Shown: positions 1 through 8,696 of the stretch, piece by piece
Layout of the letters: every line of letters starts with the position of its first letter
Numbering within the stretch: the first letter of the stretch is position 1
Assembly: GCA_934670115.1 (NCBI GenBank)
Contig: CAKUOV010000013.1
Location: 1 to 49,023, forward strand
Direction: 5' to 3'
Length of the DNA: 49,023 nucleotides
From: an uncultured Eggerthellaceae bacterium
GTDB lineage: Bacteria; Actinomycetota; Coriobacteriia; Coriobacteriales; Eggerthellaceae
The notes under the pieces: generated by a model
Database searches by the model: none
What the model saw: the letters and a program-made list of their open reading frames with translations, nothing else
What the model was told of the DNA's origin: nothing
Made by a program: the position numbers and the translations under genes

Positions 1-78
1 TGACTAAGTTGTTAATTCGTACAGAGTTCATCGTGTTCCTATTTGTTATCCAAAAAATGAGCTTTACGAAAAATACCA

Positions 79-1497
79 CTAATTTTTTTCACGCACAAGA
101 CAAACTGCAAAATGTCCGTCAGCGGCGCCAGAATTCACATTTGTAGCAAAACTCGCGTGTCCGTCGATTGCTTCCAGCTTGAAATCTGCACCTTCTTCAG
201 ACTTCAAGAACTCCATAATAACGTCTTGGTTTTCGCGCTTCGTTACCGTGCACGTGGAATATGTCAGACGCCCACCGGGGTTCACCAAAGCAGCAGCCGT
301 CTGCAGCATTTTCAGGCCCTTTGCCGCCAGGTTCTCAATACCCCGCTCGTTCAGACGCCAGCGAATCTCGGGGTGACGACGAAGCGTTCCCAAGCCAGAG
401 CACGGCGCATCAATGAACACGGCGTCAAATGTCTCGGGGAAATCTTCCGCAGTCATTTCCGTAGCATCAAGCGTGAGCGCATCGGCAACTTCAATGCCGT
501 ATTTCTCGGCACGTTCGCGCAAAACACGGGCTTTGAACTCATGGTTGTCCAGCGTGTAATGCTTCATTTGAGAACCGTACTTGCGCTGGGCATTGCTCTG
601 CAGCAAGATTGTTTTCGTACCGCGACCTGCGCCAATCTCCAGAAACGCCGCCGGCTTTTCTTCAGGAAGCGCCAACATGGCCACACGCTGCGCGGCAACA
701 TCGGACACTAGAATCTTGCCCTGCGCAAGTGCATGCGAAATACGACCATCAAGCAAAATCTTGCTGTTGCTAATGAAATAGCAGCCCGGGATTTCCACGC
801 CATCAATGGTTTGCGGTTGAGCGGTAATGCCGCAATCGGCAAAAAGCGCCACGATTTCCTGGTCGCTTGCTTTCGCTTTATTCACCGCAATGAACAGCGG
901 AGCTTGCTCATTAGAGGCTTTCATCAGAGCAACGGCATCGGTCGCACCCAAATCCTTGATAAGGCGCACTGCCAGCCACTGCGGAAAACCGTACAGACGA
1001 GCCAATGCCGCAATATCGGTCTTAGGATCGCCGAACGGCCACGTCTTTTTCAGCTCCACAACGCGGCGAAGAACGGCATTCGCCAAACCACCCGTGCGCG
1101 GTGCAATATACTTGGAAAGCTCAACGCCTTGATCCACAGCCGCATGTTCCTCTTTGCCCAAGAAAAACAGCTCGTACGTGGAAATGCGCAGGGCATCGCG
1201 CACCAGCGGTTCAATGTCTTTCGGATTGTCCAAAGCACGATCGATAATCTCATCAAGCGTGCCCCAGGTTGCCGCAACGCCCAAAACAAGAACCTGCGCA
1301 AATGCGGTATCTTCCTTGGAAAGCTTCGAGCGCTCCAGGCGCGATTCCAAAACCTCGTGGGCAAATGCTTTGCGCGTACGAACAATCGTGTTCGTTTCCA
1401 CGGCAAAACGACGCGCGGGCGTTGCGCCCGTACGCTTCTTTTGCGGTTTGGCTACCGGCTGCCAGCCGCGATATAAATCATCAGACTCAGTTTCCAA
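79..1497 (-). CDS. rsmB: 16S rRNA cytosine-C5 methyltransferase RsmB (NusB-RsmB fusion type)
   Basis: The product is a 472-residue RNA m5C methyltransferase that, by family, methylates C967 of 16S rRNA with SAM. Residues about 30-150 form the NusB-like RNA-binding domain and 200-472 the Rossmann catalytic domain. The SAM loop LEIGAGRGTKT (286-296), the catalytic motif DAPCSGLGTLRRHPEIRW (Cys366) and TYSTCT (Cys416) are all present, giving the two cysteines needed for catalysis and release. The start is TTG, chosen because GGAGG sits just upstream and no better start is in frame. The gene overlaps the 3' end of fmt by 11 bp, so translation is probably coupled in a def-fmt-rsmB operon. Family assignment is firm; the exact target base is inferred from homology. 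Confidence 0.95.
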   Translation of the reverse strand: METESDDLYRGWQPVAKPQKKRTGATPARRFAVETNTIVRTRKAFAHEVLESRLERSKLSKEDTAFAQVLVLGVAATWGTLDEIIDRALDNPKDIEPLVRDALRISTYELFFLGKEEHAAVDQGVELSKYIAPRTGGLANAVLRRVVELKKTWPFGDPKTDIAALARLYGFPQWLAVRLIKDLGATDAVALMKASNEQAPLFIAVNKAKASDQEIVALFADCGITAQPQTIDGVEIPGCYFISNSKILLDGRISHALAQGKILVSDVAAQRVAMLALPEEKPAAFLEIGAGRGTKTILLQSNAQRKYGSQMKHYTLDNHEFKARVLRERAEKYGIEVADALTLDATEMTAEDFPETFDAVFIDAPCSGLGTLRRHPEIRWRLNERGIENLAAKGLKMLQTAAALVNPGGRLTYSTCTVTKRENQDVIMEFLKSEEGADFKLEAIDGHASFATNVNSGAADGHFAVCLVREKN

Positions 1498-2437
1498 GGG
1501 TCCTCCAATACTTAGGCTCCGTTTTTATGTTCTGCACGCCCGCGGCGAAAGACTTCGCGTCCATTTCCTTCTTCCCATGGGGCTTTAGCGTGAGAATCTC
1601 CAATATTCCTTCTTTTGCACCCAAAAACAAACGTTTGCGCACAAAAGCAACTTGTCCCGCTTGCAGCGGCTCGGGCAGAAAATCAAGCGAATCATAATTC
1701 TGCGCCGAAAGAATCGACACGGGCTTTCCCGCAACTTCGCAACTACACGGATGCGCCTCGCTTGACGCCCTTACCTTGCGATCAGCTTGCAACGCCGTAT
1801 CGTCCCAGCAAAGATCAAGTTCGCCTTTCTCGATCTTCTTTGCGTACGTGACTTCGCTTTCGTCCTGATCGACCCAGAAAACACGGCCCGCATCAAACTG
1901 CTCCAAAGCGTTCAAAAGCGCTTCAGCGCCAAGATACGCCAGGTCATCAAGAAGCTCAGAAGCGCTACGATGCTCAACGGGAACGCTTCGATACGCGCAA
2001 TACGGACCCGCATCAAGCTTTTCATCAATACGCATGGCGCACACGCCCACCTGCTCATCGCCGGCAAGAATCGCCCGCTCGACAGGAGCAGCGCCGCGCC
2101 ATCGGGGAAGCAGCGAAGCATGCGCGTTGATTGCGCCAAACCGCGCCGCATCAATGACCGCTCGGGGCAACAGCGCGCCATACGCCGCAACAACCAAAAC
2201 GTCCGCCTCGAACGAACGCAAACGCTCCTGTTCTTCGGCGTCTTTCAGGCTTGCCGGGCAAAAAACAGGAAGGCCCAGCTCAAGCGCAGTGCTTTTCACC
2301 GGAGAAGGCACCAGCGCATTCCCGCGCCCCCGGATTGCATCAGGGCGCGTGTAAACGGCTACCACCTGATGCTGCTCGTTTATCTGCCGCAGAATGGTTG
2401 CCGCGAACTCGGGGGTTCCCATGAATACAACGCGCAT
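1487..2437 (-). CDS. fmt: Methionyl-tRNA formyltransferase
   Basis: This 316-residue cytosolic enzyme transfers a formyl group from 10-formyl-tetrahydrofolate to Met-tRNAfMet. The N-terminus MRVVFMGTPEFAA is typical of the family. The catalytic motif INAHASLLPRWRGAAP (103-118) carries the active-site Asn and His, and a C-terminal OB-fold-like tRNA-binding part follows from about residue 205. The ATG has a GGGAG ribosome-binding site inside the end of def. Only 3 bp separate it from the def stop, and it overlaps rsmB downstream. The pairing with def makes sense: one enzyme adds the formyl group to initiator Met and the other removes it from new proteins. Confidence 0.96.
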   Translation of the reverse strand: MRVVFMGTPEFAATILRQINEQHQVVAVYTRPDAIRGRGNALVPSPVKSTALELGLPVFCPASLKDAEEQERLRSFEADVLVVAAYGALLPRAVIDAARFGAINAHASLLPRWRGAAPVERAILAGDEQVGVCAMRIDEKLDAGPYCAYRSVPVEHRSASELLDDLAYLGAEALLNALEQFDAGRVFWVDQDESEVTYAKKIEKGELDLCWDDTALQADRKVRASSEAHPCSCEVAGKPVSILSAQNYDSLDFLPEPLQAGQVAFVRKRLFLGAKEGILEILTLKPHGKKEMDAKSFAAGVQNIKTEPKYWRTLGN

Positions 2438-2440
2438 GGT

Positions 2441-2992
2441 TTACTCCCGGTCACCTTCGTGAGAAATGCCCACTTCACCAGGACGTGCGCCCGCTTCCCG
2501 CGCGGCGGCCAAATCAGCCACAGCCTGCAGGCGGCGCTCGGGCGTTGCCGCCTCGATAAGGGTCTTTCCGTCCAAGTGGTCAATCTCATGCTGAAGGCAC
2601 ATAGCAAGAAGCTCTTCACCTTCGATTTCCCACAGCTCGCCGTCCAAGTCGTAATAGCGAACACGCACCCAAGGCGAACGCTCAATCACAACGGAAATAC
2701 CCGGCAGGGACAAACAGCCCTCGGAGCTTTCCACCAAGTCGCCCTTGCGCTCGACGATTACGGGGTTGACCATTACCAGCGGATCTTTGCCGTAATATTC
2801 TTCGCCTTCGCAATCAACGACAATAAGGCGAATATCAAGCCCCACCTGGGGAGAAGCAATACCAACGCCGTTCGTTTTATACATAAGCTGCGCCATTTGC
2901 TTAGAAATACGCTTGAGCGACTTATCGCCCACTTTGCAGTCATGGCACACTTGCTTTAACGCATCATCGGGCCATTCCACAATCTTCATCAT
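2441..2992 (-). CDS. def: Peptide deformylase
   Basis: This 183-residue metalloenzyme removes the N-formyl group from nascent proteins. All three family motifs are visible: GVGIASPQVG (42-51), EGCLS (91-95, metal-binding Cys93) and QHEIDH (134-139, metal-binding His135 and His139 with the catalytic Glu). Motif 1 reads ASPQ where AAPQ is usual, a tolerated variant. Two consecutive ATG codons are available. The first follows AGGAA at good spacing and is used here; the second would shorten the protein by one residue. It is the first gene of the def-fmt-rsmB run and lies 88 bp downstream of dnaG. Confidence 0.96.
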   Translation of the reverse strand: MMKIVEWPDDALKQVCHDCKVGDKSLKRISKQMAQLMYKTNGVGIASPQVGLDIRLIVVDCEGEEYYGKDPLVMVNPVIVERKGDLVESSEGCLSLPGISVVIERSPWVRVRYYDLDGELWEIEGEELLAMCLQHEIDHLDGKTLIEAATPERRLQAVADLAAAREAGARPGEVGISHEGDRE

Positions 2993-3080
2993 GTTCGTTC
3001 CTATCTTATCCTGCCTGAGGTTATCCGCTTATTGTACCGTCTTTGCTGCTTTGTGGGGAGCGAAGCGGCTAAATGCACCA

Positions 3081-4946
3081 TTAAATCAGCGGCTTCATAG
3101 CTTTCTTGCGTGCCTGAACGTCTTTTTGCAGCGCCACAACCGTATGGAAGATGATATCGCGCTCTTCGTCGAACAAGCTGTTCTGGGACAACTGCGCTTT
3201 CATATCCTCAATCGACTCGCTCAAATCGCCCAGCGCAAGCTCTTCGCACAAGTAGCGCGCGAACGCTTCAACCGATGCTGCTTGCTGGTCATCATCGCGA
3301 AACGAACCCGTGAGAATGCTTCCTGCAATGGGCACGCTTTCCGTTGCGCGCGCGACAACGGTCCCCGCCGATGCGGAAGAGTCCGCCGCCAACGTATCAA
3401 GAATGCTAGTCGCAAGCGCCTCGTGAACGCGCTCGTGCCAATGGGTGACAGCTAGCGTTTCGGCGCATTTCAAACCATAGGCAGGGTGTTGCGCGCACAG
3501 CACCAGGAATTTGCGCTCGAACTTGCGCCGGCTTATCTCCTGCGAGGAAAGCGAAACGCCTTCGAGTTCCTGAGGCAAAGCAGCCAACACGGGCTGAGGC
3601 TCGTCGCTTGATTTCTGCGCCTTCAAATGCTCCAAGCACTCAAACGCATCTTCCTCGCGCGTACGCGTGCGACCCGCAATCTGCGTGGCATAATCTTTTG
3701 CCAAAAGAGAGTCTTTGATAGGCGCCAAAACCGCAATCGCATCGGTGAAGGCGCGCGAACGCCCCTCCGCCGTGGAAAGGTCGTGCTTGCTCAAACGCCG
3801 TTCAATGCCATACTCCAAAAGCGGCTTTGCCTGAGCAAGGCATTCCCGCAATGCCTGCGCGCCGCGCTTTTCCACGAAATCCGCTGGATCAAGGTTATCC
3901 GGAAGCGTGACTGCGCACAAATCGATGCGCGTGCGCCCCGCCTCGGGCGTAATGGAGCTGTCAATGAATTGCAGCGCGCGATCGGCAGCGCGCTGGCCCG
4001 CTTCGTCGCCATCGAAAAGATAGATGATCCTGTTTTTCGCATGACGCGATAATGTGCGGATATGCTGCCTGGTCAGCGCCGTTCCCAGCGTTGCCACCGC
4101 ATTGTCAACGCCCGCGCGATGAAGCGCTATGACGTCGGTATAGCCTTCCACCACAATGGCATCACCCGTAGCAGCCATGGCGGTTTTCGCCTTATCAAGG
4201 CCGTAGAGCACCGTAGACTTATGAAACAGCGGCGTTTCCTGGGAATTCAGGTACTTCGGCTGACCATCGCCGATAATGCGCCCACCAAATGCTATGCAAT
4301 CCCCCTGCACATCGCGAATGGGAAACATAATGCGGTTGTAAAACCGATCGCGCACACGGCCGTTATCGCCCCGCAAGGCAACGTTCGCTTCCACCATTTC
4401 ATCGGGCGTGAAGCCCTTCGAGCTCAAATGGCGCACTAACGTGCCTGAACCGGGGGCAAACCCCAGCATCCACTCGCGCGGAATGGTGCCACCCAAATTG
4501 CGACCTGCCAAATACGCACGAGCGGCATCGGTCGGAGCGCTTTTCACGCGCATCAGCTGGAAATGATAGAAATCGGCGGTCTCGGCGCAGACTTGCTTCA
4601 GACGCGCCTTCTTGGAGTTCGAGGCTCCCCCGTCATCTTTGCCCGAACGCGTGAGCACAATGTGCGCTTTATCGGCAAGAAACTGAACGGCTTCGGGAAA
4701 CGACATGCCATCGACCTTCATAAGAAAGCCGAAAATATCGCCGCCTTCCCCACAGCCAAAACAGTGCCACAGCTGCGTTGAAGGATCCACTTTGCAGGAA
4801 GGGGTTTTCTCGTTATGGATGGGGCAGCAGCACCAGAAATCACGCCCTTTTTGGCGCATCGGCGAACGCTCGCCCATGAGTGCCACCAGGTCGCTTGCTT
4901 CGCGCACTTTTTGGATTTCTTCGTCGCTTATACGACCTTCCGCCAT
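3081..4946 (-). CDS. dnaG: DNA primase DnaG
   Basis: This 621-residue replicative primase synthesises RNA primers for DNA replication. The N-terminal CHC2 zinc finger is complete (Cys41, His44, Cys62, Cys65). The RNA-polymerase core follows with the YNRIMFPI and GGRII blocks. The Toprim domain (about 262-345) carries VVEGYTDV (Glu267) and the metal-binding DGD at 312-314. A helical C-terminal region of about 200 residues would contact the DnaB helicase. The frame stays open upstream to 5111, but that would overlap rnhA on the other strand and add a non-conserved sequence. MAEGRISDEE fits the family start, although its ribosome-binding site is weak. Confidence 0.95.
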   Translation of the reverse strand: MAEGRISDEEIQKVREASDLVALMGERSPMRQKGRDFWCCCPIHNEKTPSCKVDPSTQLWHCFGCGEGGDIFGFLMKVDGMSFPEAVQFLADKAHIVLTRSGKDDGGASNSKKARLKQVCAETADFYHFQLMRVKSAPTDAARAYLAGRNLGGTIPREWMLGFAPGSGTLVRHLSSKGFTPDEMVEANVALRGDNGRVRDRFYNRIMFPIRDVQGDCIAFGGRIIGDGQPKYLNSQETPLFHKSTVLYGLDKAKTAMAATGDAIVVEGYTDVIALHRAGVDNAVATLGTALTRQHIRTLSRHAKNRIIYLFDGDEAGQRAADRALQFIDSSITPEAGRTRIDLCAVTLPDNLDPADFVEKRGAQALRECLAQAKPLLEYGIERRLSKHDLSTAEGRSRAFTDAIAVLAPIKDSLLAKDYATQIAGRTRTREEDAFECLEHLKAQKSSDEPQPVLAALPQELEGVSLSSQEISRRKFERKFLVLCAQHPAYGLKCAETLAVTHWHERVHEALATSILDTLAADSSASAGTVVARATESVPIAGSILTGSFRDDDQQAASVEAFARYLCEELALGDLSESIEDMKAQLSQNSLFDEERDIIFHTVVALQKDVQARKKAMKPLI

Positions 4947-5010
4947 AATCGCGTTTTCACCCCTGTCGTTGTCCAAAATAGAATAATCGGTTCGCTTCGA
5001 ACCAACCAGT

Positions 5011-5039
5011 TTGTCATTATACGGCAAGACGCGTACATT
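5011..5039 (+). promoter_or_regulatory. Candidate promoter in the dnaG/rnhA divergent gap
   Basis: The 134-bp gap between the divergent dnaG and rnhA starts must hold promoters for both. On the plus strand TTGTCA and TACATT are 17 bp apart, 41 bp before the rnhA start. On the minus strand a perfect TATAAT (plus 5016-5021) overlaps this site and could serve dnaG, but no good -35 accompanies it. This is a consensus match only. Confidence 0.3.
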
Positions 5040-5080
5040 TTTCGCTATCATAGAACCCTTCAAGACGAAAGGGCACAAAC

Positions 5081-5557
5081 GTGAAAGTAACCATATACAC
5101 CGACGGATCATCGCGCGGAAATCCCGGCCCCGGCGGCTACGGAGCAGTCCTCCACTACACTGATTCGGCGGGAAACCTGCACGTCAAAGAGCTTTCGGCA
5201 GGGTATCAAACCACCACGAACAACCGCATGGAACTGCTGGGGCCTATTTGCGCCCTAGAGGCGCTGAAGCGCCCGTGCCAAGTAACGCTTATTTCCGACT
5301 CACAATACCTGGTCAACGCGTTCAATCAGAACTGGATTGCCGGATGGCTGAAGCGCGGATGGAAAAACGCGAACAAGCAGCCCGTGAAAAACGTTGATTT
5401 ATGGAAGCGCCTGCTGGCGGCAAAAGAGCCGCACGATGTGCAGTTCGTTTGGGTGAAAGGCCACGCGGGACATCCCGAAAACGAACGCTGCGACGAACTT
5501 GCCACGCAAGCGGCCGATGGCGACAACTTGCTTGTTGATGAAGGATTCTCCGCTTAG
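5081..5557 (+). CDS. rnhA: Ribonuclease HI
   Basis: This 158-residue type 1 RNase H cuts the RNA strand of RNA:DNA hybrids, such as Okazaki primers and R-loops. The signature TDGSSRGNPGPGGYGAVL is at the N-terminus. The four catalytic acids are recognisable as Asp8, Glu51 (NNRMELLG), Asp73 (SDSQYL) and Asp138, with the catalytic-loop motif VKGHAGH near 125-131. The start is GTG preceded by AAAGGG. It is the only plus-strand gene recognised in the window. It diverges from dnaG and converges on the dGTPase gene, so its placement beside primase is functionally sensible. Confidence 0.96.
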   Translation: MKVTIYTDGSSRGNPGPGGYGAVLHYTDSAGNLHVKELSAGYQTTTNNRMELLGPICALEALKRPCQVTLISDSQYLVNAFNQNWIAGWLKRGWKNANKQPVKNVDLWKRLLAAKEPHDVQFVWVKGHAGHPENERCDELATQAADGDNLLVDEGFSA

Positions 5558-5575
5558 GATTTCGTGCCCATCAAC

Positions 5576-5610
5576 GATTGGCGCATCGAAACCAACAACC
5601 AACGCCAATC
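5576..5610. terminator. Weak inverted repeat between convergent rnhA and dgt
   Basis: An 8-bp perfect inverted repeat (GATTGGCG / CGCCAATC) with a 19-nt loop lies in the 55-bp gap between two converging stop codons. No T-tract follows on either strand, so a terminator role is suggested mainly by position. Confidence 0.3.
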
Positions 5611-5612
5611 AA

Positions 5613-6839
5613 TCAGCGCGCGGGCAAATCAGAACAATACCCCATTCTGAGCAGGCTTTTCTCTTTCTCGGGGAACAAATATCGGTAGAGATCCATGAAG
5701 TAGCCATCGGTCATAGAGGCAATGTAATCAACGATTATCTGGTGCGGGTCTTCCTTTACGTATTCCGTCTGCGTGAAGCTCATTGATTGGGCCGTAAGCT
5801 TTGCAATGTGATGACAAAACACCGGCGAAGATTCGCGGCCTGCCAAAAGATCCGCCAGCAGCTGGTCGTACATCTCGCAAAACATTTCCTCAACGATGTT
5901 GCTTGTATCGCCCACCATGCCTTCTTTAAGGTAGATGAGCTCATAATTTTGACGCTTGGCGGTTTTCATGTCTTGGAAGGCGTCTTCGCTCATGCAGATA
6001 ACGTCTTTCCCGTAGCTGTTATTCACAATGTCCACAGTAAGGTTATTGATAATAGTAGCGTTTTTCTTGCCAATAACCTGGGAATCGAAGCAATTATACG
6101 AGTCCAAAACGCCCATATGCACCGCATCGGCACGATCTTTTCCCAGGTAGGCAATCATATCGCTCACGCGCACCACACAGCCCTCTAACGTCATGGGCCG
6201 CAGCGTGGAAATGGTTTCTTCGTTGCAATTGCACGCTTCTATCAGCTGGTCAAGCTGCTCGAACGTGTTCATGGAACCCGTGAAAAGCGTTTGCTGCGCG
6301 AATTCGCCATTGTGGCAGAGGGCGCCATTGAGTGTTTGCAAACTGATGTTGCGTCGATACAACTTATCAAGGACGCGCACGGAATGCACGTTGTGATTGA
6401 AATACCGCCCCGTGTAGCCGTGATAAATCTTGCTCAGATAACGCTCGCCCGCATGACCAAACGGCGTATGACCTACATCATGCCCCAGCGCAATCGCCTC
6501 GATAAGATCGGTGTTCAACCCCAACAAGCGACCAATTCCCTGTGCAACGCGATTCACCAGCTGAACATGAAGGCCGCGGCGGCAAATGTCGTCGTCTTCA
6601 ACAAACGAGAAAACCTGCGTCTTATCGGCGTAACGGTTATATGCCGGCACATTGATGATTTTCTCTATGTCGCGCGTAAACGCTGGACGCGCAAGCGTGG
6701 CATCGTCGTGCGGATTCGCTTCGCGGCGCTGCACTGCTTCATCGGGCGTTCGATGCGGATGCAAACGTCCGCAAGCTCTATCAGCACGAATAGCTTGCTC
6801 AATTTCGGGTTCAAGCGTTAAATAGGGAATCCTTGCCAC
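5613..6839 (-). CDS. dgt: dGTP triphosphohydrolase-like HD-domain protein
   Basis: This is an HD-superfamily dNTP triphosphohydrolase of about 408 residues. It would hydrolyse dGTP (or other dNTPs) to the deoxynucleoside and triphosphate and so affect dNTP pools. The HD metal site is visible in LGHDVGHTPFGHAGE, preceded by the family-typical block NRYADKTQVFSFVEDDDICRR, where a conserved HSL-like segment is replaced. The chosen start is GTG (VARIPYLTL), with AAGGTG upstream. The frame is open for 31 more codons to 6932, but that extension is almost all Arg/Glu and looks non-native. A dGTPase gene next to dnaG is also common in actinobacteria. Substrate preference cannot be read from the sequence. 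Confidence 0.88.
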   Translation of the reverse strand: MARIPYLTLEPEIEQAIRADRACGRLHPHRTPDEAVQRREANPHDDATLARPAFTRDIEKIINVPAYNRYADKTQVFSFVEDDDICRRGLHVQLVNRVAQGIGRLLGLNTDLIEAIALGHDVGHTPFGHAGERYLSKIYHGYTGRYFNHNVHSVRVLDKLYRRNISLQTLNGALCHNGEFAQQTLFTGSMNTFEQLDQLIEACNCNEETISTLRPMTLEGCVVRVSDMIAYLGKDRADAVHMGVLDSYNCFDSQVIGKKNATIINNLTVDIVNNSYGKDVICMSEDAFQDMKTAKRQNYELIYLKEGMVGDTSNIVEEMFCEMYDQLLADLLAGRESSPVFCHHIAKLTAQSMSFTQTEYVKEDPHQIIVDYIASMTDGYFMDLYRYLFPEKEKSLLRMGYCSDLPAR

Positions 6840-6937
6840 GTAAAACACCTTTCTTTCCCTGCGTTTTGGCGTTTCGGCCTGTCTTCGCGCTCGCCTGCTC
6901 CGCCGTTCGCGCAACCGAAGCCGCTCAAACAAAGTTG

Positions 6938-8419
6938 CTATTCCACACGCCCCGATGCAATCTGCTCTGCCGCGCGCTCGCCCAAGTCGATAAGCTCCTG
7001 TCTGCTGTGCACGTTACATTTCGCATAGATACGGCGCAAGTGCGTATCCACCGTGCTTTTAGAGATGACGAACTGCTCGGCAATGCGCTCGGACGTACGC
7101 CCCTTCAGGGCAAGCGGCAAAATCTCCGCCTCACGCTTCGAAAGACCGTGCTCTTGCACCAAGCGCGCGCATGCTTCATCAAAGCTGTCGATTGCCTGGG
7201 CAACCGTTCCCAACTCTCCCAGATCGTTTTCGGTGAACAGGAACAAAAACGCAACCATGACGAGCAAACCCGCCACCGCGAATGCCCAGGTCTGGTACAC
7301 CTCAAAATCCACAAAGGCATCAAACAAACCGCCCAAAAGCAAACCGAGCACCTGTCCGCCCAAAAGAATAGCAAACCCCGCGGAAAACGCCATGGCCGCA
7401 TCGCGCGCGGTGGTAAATGCGTTCACCAAGAACACAATGACCAGCACCATGAGCAGGCCCAAAAAGCCCGCAAAAACAATGGACTGGCCGTTAACCGTCA
7501 AATCCTGAAGTGCCGGCGCGAACAAAAAGCCGGCAACCATCATCAAAATGGCCAGACGATACACATACGCCACAGCCCCTTGCCGCGCGACGAACTGCGC
7601 GGGATTATCCTGCCCATCAGCGTCTTTGCTCCCTCGCAGCGAAACCGGCCGAAAGAAAATCTGCAACGCGGCAATGCCCAACATGGCAAAAATAAGCAAG
7701 GAAACGGGGAACGAGACGTACGATTGACCATCGTTTCCCATGAAAGAATGCGCAAAGCCTGATCCCACGCCAAACACGAATGCGCCGCTCATAATGCGCA
7801 CGGAAAGATCGATCGCTTTTGCCGAGGGAGCGCTTTCCGGCTGTTCTTCACTAAACGGCACAGTCACTTGTCGCAAGCGCAGTTCAAGCGTTGAGGCAGC
7901 ACCCAGCGGCAGCAGGTAAATGACAAACGACCCCAAAAGCGCCGGAGCAAAGCAGCAAAGCGCACTTACCACAGCACCCGCCGTTGATCCCGCAATAGCC
8001 ACAATAGCGGCATCGTCAAGAGAATACGAGCCCAAAAGGCGTCCCCACGCGCACAGAAGCGGCGCAATCGCGACACCTTGGATGGCACCACATGCAGCTT
8101 CTAAGGCGAAGGGGGCGTTATGGTTCGGCATATCGTTGGCAAGAAGCAAAACGAATGACGCCCCGATAAGCAACAATGCGTAGACATACATAAGGACAGG
8201 GCTCATCAAGCGCTGCAGTGCATCTTTTGGCAACGCGCGCAAAATACCAAGCATCACCGCCGCGAACAGCAACGCGATAAGAAGGATGCCGCGATTGAGC
8301 ACTACAGCGTTGAAGAACACCACTTCTTCAGTGCCCATGCCAAACAGCGCAAAAAGAAACCCTTGAAAGCAGGCGAAGCCAAAAACTTCCGCGAAGAGCT
8401 GCTTGAGTTTTGCCGCCAT
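6938..8419 (-). CDS. LuxR-family regulator with N-terminal polytopic membrane domain
   Basis: The protein has about 493 residues. Roughly 400 of them are hydrophobic, with about 10-12 predicted membrane helices laid out like a transporter. The C-terminal LuxR helix-turn-helix is LSKREAEILPLALKGRTSERIAEQFVISKSTVDTHLRRIYAK. This architecture is abundant in Eggerthellaceae, where the membrane part is thought to sense a ligand and the HTH to act at the membrane. The start at 8419 has a strong AAGGAAAGG site; an ATG nine codons upstream has none. It lies downstream of the mttB terminator and so is probably its own transcription unit, though the catabolic cluster next door is a plausible target. 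The ligand is unknown. Confidence 0.85.
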   Translation of the reverse strand: MAAKLKQLFAEVFGFACFQGFLFALFGMGTEEVVFFNAVVLNRGILLIALLFAAVMLGILRALPKDALQRLMSPVLMYVYALLLIGASFVLLLANDMPNHNAPFALEAACGAIQGVAIAPLLCAWGRLLGSYSLDDAAIVAIAGSTAGAVVSALCCFAPALLGSFVIYLLPLGAASTLELRLRQVTVPFSEEQPESAPSAKAIDLSVRIMSGAFVFGVGSGFAHSFMGNDGQSYVSFPVSLLIFAMLGIAALQIFFRPVSLRGSKDADGQDNPAQFVARQGAVAYVYRLAILMMVAGFLFAPALQDLTVNGQSIVFAGFLGLLMVLVIVFLVNAFTTARDAAMAFSAGFAILLGGQVLGLLLGGLFDAFVDFEVYQTWAFAVAGLLVMVAFLFLFTENDLGELGTVAQAIDSFDEACARLVQEHGLSKREAEILPLALKGRTSERIAEQFVISKSTVDTHLRRIYAKCNVHSRQELIDLGERAAEQIASGRVE

Positions 8420-8596
8420 GCCTTTCCTTCTTTCAAGATTGCGCATTCAGATTTCGCGATTAATCGCCCATTACTTTATTGTAACCGTATTATGGTAGCA
8501 GTTTTTCACATGCAAACGCTCAGACGACAAGGAATCCTCTTTTGCTCCTTTGCAACCACCTCTTCAGATTCCCTCAAGCGAAAACAACAACGCAAA

Positions 8597-8640
8597 ACGA
8601 AAAACGCCCGAGTTGAATGCTTTGCATCCTTCTCGGGCGC
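8597..8640 (-). terminator. Rho-independent terminator after the mttB-like gene
   Basis: A perfect 8-bp stem (CGCCCGAG / CTCGGGCG, 8605-8612 with 8632-8639) encloses a 19-nt loop. On the minus strand it is followed by TTTTTCGTTTT. It sits about 57 bp past the mttB-like stop and closes the catabolic cluster. Confidence 0.85.
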
Positions 8641-8696
8641 TTCTTGTCTACCAAACAGCCAGGCATGCGTGTTAGGCAGTACCATTCTGTCTGCAA

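Noticed and set aside
4947..5111. Longer dnaG start at 5111
   Set aside because: The extra 55 residues are not primase-like and would run through the promoter region and into rnhA. MAEGRISDEE matches the normal start of the zinc-finger domain.
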